A stretch of DNA of 26,657 nucleotides from G963674505 sp964575975 (GTDB lineage: Bacteria > Desulfobacterota > Desulfobacteria > Desulfobacterales > SKZT01): NCBI GenBank assembly GCA_964575975.1, contig CAZNTU010000065.1, positions 1 to 26,657 on the forward strand. Direction: 5' to 3'. Positions 22,703-26,657 of this stretch are shown one piece after another (positions within the stretch are counted from its first letter, which is position 1; each line of letters begins with the position of its first letter). The notes beneath the pieces were generated by a model that was not told the DNA's origin, did not search any database, and was given only the letters and a program-made list of their open reading frames with translations. The position numbers and the translations under genes are program-made.

Positions 22703-23837
22703 CGTCGCGTATATCCTTCAATTGTTTTACGAAGAACCGTATGTCGTTTTCGTCGTGAACGGCGGTCATGCCGAGACGAAGGATCGCCTTTCCCGGCGCG
22801 ACCGTTGGATAGCGGGCGGAAAAAACGAATATGTTTTTTTCCAGCAACCGTCTCGATATCCGAACGGTTTTTTTCTCGTCGCCGATTTCGATCGCTATGA
22901 TGTGGGCGTCGCCGAAGATTTTGAAATTTTCTTCCGCGAGCAGGCGTTTGGCGAGCCGGCTGTTGTCGGCCAGCCTTTCGCGTTTGTCGTCGCTCTTTTC
23001 GACGATCTCCAGAATATTGATCGCCGACGCGGCGTGTGCCGCAGGCAAAGACGTTGAATAAATCAGGGGGGAGGCGAAGTTGAAAAGATACGACTTGAAT
23101 CCTTTCGGCATCAAGGCGAATGCGCCGAAAAGGCCCAGGGCCTTGCCGAAGGTGCCTAGGGCGATATCGGCGGCGTTTCCGGAAATACCGCGTCCTCCCG
23201 GTCCCAACGCTCCGAACGCGTGCGCCTCGTCCACGACCGACAAAAAGCCGCGACAGTCCTTGAGACGCTTGAAGCCTCCCACGTCGAGCAGGTCTCCATC
23301 CATGCTGAAAAGAGACTCTGTCAGGACTGCGGTGTTTTCCCGCTTGTTTTTTCCGAGCCGCTTTTCAAGGTGGGAAAGGTCGTTGTGATTGAAGCCGGAA
23401 AACCGGCATCCGCTCGCCGTCAATCCTTTCACGCTGCTGGCATGGATGCGCTTGTCGAAAAACACCGCGTCCTCCTTGTCGAAAAAAGTGGATACGACCG
23501 CGAGGTTGGCCTGGTATCCGCTCTGGAAAAAAACGGCCTCTTCATGGCCGAAATATTCGGCGAAGAGCGATTCGGCCTGCCGGACAATCTCGTAATTGGC
23601 GGCCACGAGCCGGGATGCGGATGCGGACGAACCGTATTTCATGAAATTTTCGGCGGTTATCTCGCGAAGCTCCTTCGAGTCGCCAAGCCCCAGGTAGTCG
23701 TTGGAGGAGAAGTTCAGAACTTTCCTTCCATCGATAGACAGATACTTGCCGTCACGGCGCCCGATCATGGGCGGGTCCCGAAACAGCCCGGCTTTCTTTT
23801 GGGTCAGAAGGCGTCGTTCGAATTTCCGCGCAAACAT
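22692..23837 (-). CDS. bioF: 8-amino-7-oxononanoate synthase
   Basis: A 381-residue PLP enzyme of the alpha-oxoamine synthase family, which joins pimeloyl-ACP or pimeloyl-CoA with alanine. Visible features include 'NFSSNDYLGL' (42-51), 'GSSASASRLVAANYE' (69-83), His132 of the PLP stack in 'KRIHASSVKG', 'VVDEAHAFGALG' (201-212) with Asp203 and His206, and Lys232 in 'GTFGKALG' as the PLP-binding lysine. Other family members (serine palmitoyltransferase, KBL, CqsA) share the fold, but length and coupling to bioD fix it as BioF. The start lies inside the hotdog gene (34-nt overlap), with AGGA upstream. Location after an ACP and a ketosynthase suggests it takes an ACP-bound acyl group. Confidence 0.94.
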   Translation of the reverse strand: MFARKFERRLLTQKKAGLFRDPPMIGRRDGKYLSIDGRKVLNFSSNDYLGLGDSKELREITAENFMKYGSSASASRLVAANYEIVRQAESLFAEYFGHEEAVFFQSGYQANLAVVSTFFDKEDAVFFDKRIHASSVKGLTASGCRFSGFNHNDLSHLEKRLGKNKRENTAVLTESLFSMDGDLLDVGGFKRLKDCRGFLSVVDEAHAFGALGPGGRGISGNAADIALGTFGKALGLFGAFALMPKGFKSYLFNFASPLIYSTSLPAAHAASAINILEIVEKSDDKRERLADNSRLAKRLLAEENFKIFGDAHIIAIEIGDEKKTVRISRRLLEKNIFVFSARYPTVAPGKAILRLGMTAVHDENDIRFFVKQLKDIRDDEF

Positions 23838-24286
23838 TCGAAGATTTCCTTGTAGTGGTTCTTTAGTTTTTCCTTCCTGAAAAGGCAGTCGTAGGGAAGG
23901 GAGGCGAAGCAGAATATTCCCTCGGCCGCACGCGCCCCGTTGGCGGTTCGCATCCGGATGCCGTAGGAGAACGCCTTGTCGGACCCGGCTTGAAGAACGG
24001 CGCGCAGACGATAGATTCCCTCCTCCCCAAATTCCGTGAAAAAATCCAGCCGCTCGATCTTGAGAAGGAACACGTGCAGGTCGAAGTCGCGCGTAAATCG
24101 CGCATGCATGCTTCCCACCTGGGCCATGGCTTCGATGGCGCAGAATCGAGGATCGTTGTTCCGTAAAAAGACGGCGCCGTCGATCGCGTTTTTATCTGCG
24201 CAGCCGATCTGGTCCAAGAGCGTAAAACCCTTGAGATTGCTTTTGACAATCAGTTCCGGAGGCGATGCGGATATCGATATCTTCAT
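23804..24286 (-). CDS. FabZ-like hotdog-fold protein (3-hydroxyacyl-ACP dehydratase-like)
   Basis: A 160-residue protein with a FabZ/FabA-type hotdog pattern: 'FTLLDQIGCADK' (first strand and turn), 'CAIEAMAQVGSMHA' (49-62, the long helix that in FabZ holds the catalytic Glu/Asp, here Glu52), 'FLLKIERLDFF' (73-83), then strands through 'GARAAEGIFCFAS'. The usual 'GHFP' with the catalytic histidine is replaced by 'NNDPRF', so classic dehydratase chemistry is doubtful. It may use other residues, bind acyl-ACP, or act as a thioesterase-like partner. The ATG at 24286 is preferred over an upstream in-frame start at 24334 inside the ketosynthase gene, because the domain starts here and GGAAA lies just before it. 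It overlaps bioF and follows the ketosynthase by 19 nt. Confidence 0.75.
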   Translation of the reverse strand: MKISISASPPELIVKSNLKGFTLLDQIGCADKNAIDGAVFLRNNDPRFCAIEAMAQVGSMHARFTRDFDLHVFLLKIERLDFFTEFGEEGIYRLRAVLQAGSDKAFSYGIRMRTANGARAAEGIFCFASLPYDCLFRKEKLKNHYKEIFECLRGNSNDAF

Positions 24287-24305
24287 GTTTTTCCAATCAA
24301 TTCCA

Positions 24306-25535
24306 TTACGCTCGTTCTTGATCGGCCGGGGCATGGCCTTTTATGACAAGGGCGGCGTTTTGTCCCCCGAAGCCGAAGTTTTGGATAATCGCTTTCGTCG
24401 GCATTTCCCGCCGGGTTTCGGTCACGAATCGGATCCGATGGTCGACGGGATGGTCGAGATTTCGAATCGCGGGCAGCCAGCCTGTTTTTAGAAAACCTAA
24501 ACAAATGGCCAGTTCGACGGCCCCGCAGGCGGAAGCCAAGTGCCCGATCCAGGATTTGAGGGCGACAACGGAAGGGGCGGCTTGGCCGAATACCCTCGAG
24601 ATTAGGTTGACCTCCATGTCGTCGTTGAGCGGCGTACCTGTGCCGTGTGCGCAAATCAAGCCTATTTCGGCGGTGGAAACTCCGGCGTCGCGCAAGGCGT
24701 CCCGAATCGCTTTTTCCGGTTGTATCGCTTCGGGGTCGGGGGCCGTCATGGTTCGTCCGTCCAAGGAACATCCGTAACCCATGATTTCCGCAAGTATATT
24801 CGCGTTTCTTTGCGTCGCGTGTTCCAGCGTTTCAAGTAGAAAGAACGCCCCTCCTTCGCCAGGAATGAAACCGTCGCGTCTTTGATCGAAAATCGGATAG
24901 AGATCGGCGGGTTCCCCGTCGTTCATCAGAAGGGCGCGCGCTTTTTTGTAGGCGAGAATCCCCCCAGGGTTCAGACGCGAATCCCCGCCGCCCGCCAAGG
25001 CAAGATGAAGATATCCGTCCCGGACTTTTCGAAAAGCCTCCCCGACCGCCTGCAGGGATGCCGCGCAGGCCGTGCCTACAGTCAGATTTTCCCCGTGGAT
25101 TCCCCCAAGCAGCGCGATCGCGGAGGATGCCGTGTTGGGAAGAAAACGAAGCACCCACAGCGCCTGCAAATCTTTTTCGGGCAATGCGCCGTTTTCGATG
25201 TTTCCCATCTCTCCGCCGAGATCCAGGTTCGGACCCGCCGCGCAAAAAAGCCCCGCGCCCGCTCTTGTCGAATCGTCAAGGCCAGCTTGCCGAAGCGCGC
25301 TCATTGCCGCCGCCACCCCTAAACAAGCACCTCGGTTCAAATATTTGAGGTTTTTGTTCCTCCCCGTGTATTTCTTGATTTCGAACTCTCCGACCTCTGC
25401 CATTGCGACCGAAGGGTCGAAGGCGGGCCGGGAGAAGCGAGTTTTGCCTTCCCGGATGTTCCCGACAATCTCGTCGATGCCCTCCCCGAGGGGGGAAATC
25501 ACGCCCGCCGCAGTTATTGCCACCCTTTTTCCCAT
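24306..25535 (-). CDS. beta-ketoacyl-ACP synthase (FabF/KAS II-like)
   Basis: A 409-residue thiolase-fold condensing enzyme. The catalytic triad is intact: Cys157 in 'VGTACAASLQAV', His297 in 'CAHGTGTPLND' and His332 in 'SWIGHLASACGAVE', with Lys327 just before. 'PIFDQRRDGFIPGEGGAFF' and the ending 'IIQNFGFGGQNAALVI' are standard for KAS I/II enzymes. Such enzymes condense malonyl-ACP with an acyl-ACP primer. Its ATG directly abuts the nitroreductase stop. Placed between a dedicated ACP and bioF, it is a good candidate to extend the chain that becomes the pimeloyl moiety rather than a housekeeping FabF. The gene symbol is left blank because it is probably a pathway-specific paralogue. Confidence 0.93.
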   Translation of the reverse strand: MGKRVAITAAGVISPLGEGIDEIVGNIREGKTRFSRPAFDPSVAMAEVGEFEIKKYTGRNKNLKYLNRGACLGVAAAMSALRQAGLDDSTRAGAGLFCAAGPNLDLGGEMGNIENGALPEKDLQALWVLRFLPNTASSAIALLGGIHGENLTVGTACAASLQAVGEAFRKVRDGYLHLALAGGGDSRLNPGGILAYKKARALLMNDGEPADLYPIFDQRRDGFIPGEGGAFFLLETLEHATQRNANILAEIMGYGCSLDGRTMTAPDPEAIQPEKAIRDALRDAGVSTAEIGLICAHGTGTPLNDDMEVNLISRVFGQAAPSVVALKSWIGHLASACGAVELAICLGFLKTGWLPAIRNLDHPVDHRIRFVTETRREMPTKAIIQNFGFGGQNAALVIKGHAPADQERA

Positions 25536-26174
25536 CTATATCACCCGATATATTTCCCCGACGGTTTTCCGTTCCGGTCGATGCGGGGTTTCGGCCGGAA
25601 AACCCGCAGTCAAAAAACATTTGATATCGACTTCGTTTCGGGGAAAGATCGCTCCGAAATCGGAAACGAAACTCAAAGGCGCCGTGAGAATGCAAGTCCC
25701 CAAGCCCAAGGCGCAGGCTTTCAGAATCGCTCCTTTCAGAGCGAGGCCTATACTGATATTCAAATCGGTTTCCTCTTTCGGCCCGTCGCCGATCAAGCCA
25801 GCCTTGACCAGTTGCGACGCGAACCCCGAGTACTCGGCAGCCGTACCCGCCGCAAGCAGAACCGGCGCCTCGAACATGAAGGCGCAGTGGCGATAGTAGT
25901 AGTTGATCCTGTTGCGGAGGCGTTTGAATCCGGAGTTCCCGACTGTTTCGGCCAGATATTTTTCCTTTGCGGCCTCCATGCTTTCCTGCAACCGTCGTCT
26001 GCTCTCCGCGGATTTGAAGAGAACAAATCGCACCGGCTGGCTGTTGGACGGCGACGGCGCGTGAAGAGCGCATCGGATCATATCGTCCAACCATTCCTCC
26101 GGGACCGTTTCCTGCCGGTATTTTCGTACGCTTCTTCTTCCCTCCAGAAGACGGTCCAAATCTTCAGGATTCAT
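25536..26174 (-). CDS. nitroreductase-family flavoprotein
   Basis: A 212-residue FMN-type nitroreductase. The start 'LLEGRRSVRKYRQETVPEEW' with the R-R-S-x-R FMN-phosphate motif, then 'CALHAPSPSNSQPVRFVLF', and the late 'LALKGAILKACALGLGTCIL' define the family. Length is typical of a single-domain member. It overlaps the ACP gene by 11 nt and abuts the ketosynthase gene, so it is an integral operon member. Known relatives reduce nitro groups, quinones, enones or flavins. In a fatty-acid-like pathway lacking a visible enoyl reductase, an enoyl-ACP or related reduction is an attractive inference. It is not closely similar to the tandem nitroreductase at 2652-3887. Confidence 0.88.
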   Translation of the reverse strand: MNPEDLDRLLEGRRSVRKYRQETVPEEWLDDMIRCALHAPSPSNSQPVRFVLFKSAESRRRLQESMEAAKEKYLAETVGNSGFKRLRNRINYYYRHCAFMFEAPVLLAAGTAAEYSGFASQLVKAGLIGDGPKEETDLNISIGLALKGAILKACALGLGTCILTAPLSFVSDFGAIFPRNEVDIKCFLTAGFPAETPHRPERKTVGEIYRVI

Positions 26175-26550
26175 CGGCCTGTCTCCATTCCAAATAAGAA
26201 ACGATGTCCCGGACTTTCAGGACCGGCCCCGCTTCCAGATCCGCAAGGATTTCCTCCACCCGTTTCTTCGAAAGGAAGGAGTATTTTTCTATCAGAAAAT
26301 CCCCCGCGTCCAATCCGTTTTCTTCGCTTTCGACCACGTATTCCCGAAGCTTTCGGAGAAAAACGTGGTCGTCGATTATTTCCGCCCCGGTCCTTCTGTT
26401 CAGTTCCACGGCCAGTTCCAGGAGGTCGATGGATTCGACGTCCAAATCTCGAATCAGATAAGCGTCCGGAGAAATTCGGCTGTCTTCGATATCCAGGATT
26501 TCGGTCAGAACCTCGGTTACCTCGGTTAGGATGTTCATTTTATTATTCAT
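26164..26550 (-). CDS. acyl carrier protein, operon-specific
   Basis: A 128-residue acidic carrier protein, longer than the usual 75-80 residues. Helix I is 'ILTEVTEVLTEILD', and the phosphopantetheine site is Ser40 in 'IRDLDVESIDLLELAVEL', where D-S-L is replaced by E-S-I. The C-terminal extension after about residue 75 is charged and helical ('KKRVEEILADLEAGP'). It would carry the growing acyl chain for the neighbouring ketosynthase, reductase and dehydratase-like proteins. An alternative start four codons later (26538) is possible; the first ATG has GGAAAG just before it and overlaps the stop of the upstream SDR gene by 8 nt. It is a dedicated ACP rather than the general AcpP. Confidence 0.85.
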   Translation of the reverse strand: MNNKMNILTEVTEVLTEILDIEDSRISPDAYLIRDLDVESIDLLELAVELNRRTGAEIIDDHVFLRKLREYVVESEENGLDAGDFLIEKYSFLSKKRVEEILADLEAGPVLKVRDIVSYLEWRQADES

Positions 26551-26657
26551 TCTTTCCGGCCGTCAGGCCTCGGTCCAAAGTTATCTCGGTGGCGTTGAGA
26601 CCGATGGCGGTCTCGGACAGGAGGAAAAGCACGTTTTCGGCAAGTTGCCCGATCGTC
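26543..26657 (-). CDS. short-chain dehydrogenase/reductase, C-terminal fragment (FabG-like)
   Basis: The last 37 codons of a gene that continues past the window edge. The peptide 'TIGQLAENVLFLLSETAIGL' followed by 'NATEITLDRGLTAGKNE' and a stop matches the end of classical SDR enzymes ('..A..VLFL.S..A....G..I.VDGG'). It is probably a 3-oxoacyl-ACP reductase-like protein. The stop overlaps the ACP start by 8 nt, showing coupling. Only the tail is visible, so substrate and cofactor cannot be judged. Confidence 0.7.
   Translation of the reverse strand, partial: TIGQLAENVLFLLSETAIGLNATEITLDRGLTAGKNE

Overview
The window looks like a chromosomal piece of a Gram-negative bacterium of moderate GC. 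It holds a Wzx/Wzy-type exopolysaccharide locus, exported surface proteins, a cyclic-di-GMP-I riboswitch and a biotin operon with its own fatty-acid-synthesis-like enzymes. The last two together fit a deltaproteobacterial (Desulfobacterota-like) genome. That is an inference from gene content; no rRNA or marker gene is present to settle it.

Region 1 (1-17101, all + strand) is one long polysaccharide locus with short gaps or overlaps. In order it encodes an ATP-grasp ligase (5' end outside the window), a membrane-anchored phosphatidylserine-decarboxylase homologue, a NodB-type polysaccharide deacetylase, a twin-arginine-type tandem nitroreductase/SagB-like protein, an AlgD-like GDP-mannose 6-dehydrogenase, a GT4 glycosyltransferase, an alpha/alpha-toroid protein, a Wzy-like polymerase, a Wzx-like flippase, a heparinase II/III-like protein, a second GT4, two different PAPS-type sulfotransferases and a GT2. 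Read together, the locus should make a uronic-acid-containing, sulfated polymer. It combines a uronate-forming dehydrogenase, a deacetylase, a lyase/epimerase-fold protein and sulfotransferases, which formally parallels animal glycosaminoglycan modification.

Region 2 (17102-21988, genes on - strand) carries three exported proteins: a right-handed parallel beta-helix protein, a PEGA-domain protein with a cysteine-rich tail, and an Fn3/Ig-like/carbohydrate-binding protein. The non-coding stretches between them are long and informative. They hold a 27-bp perfect inverted repeat inside a roughly 116-nt imperfect palindrome, a good sigma70-type promoter for the PEGA gene, and a clear GEMM-I (c-di-GMP) riboswitch with a promoter directly upstream of the Fn3/CBM gene. 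This ties the surface proteins, and plausibly the neighbouring polysaccharide, to a biofilm or sessile programme.

Region 3 (21989-26657, - strand) is a tightly coupled operon read right to left: SDR reductase (only its C-terminus), acyl carrier protein, nitroreductase, FabF-like ketosynthase, FabZ-like hotdog protein, BioF and BioD. Most junctions overlap or abut. The likely role is a dedicated ACP-based route to the pimeloyl chain feeding BioF. No bioA, bioB, bioC or bioH is visible.
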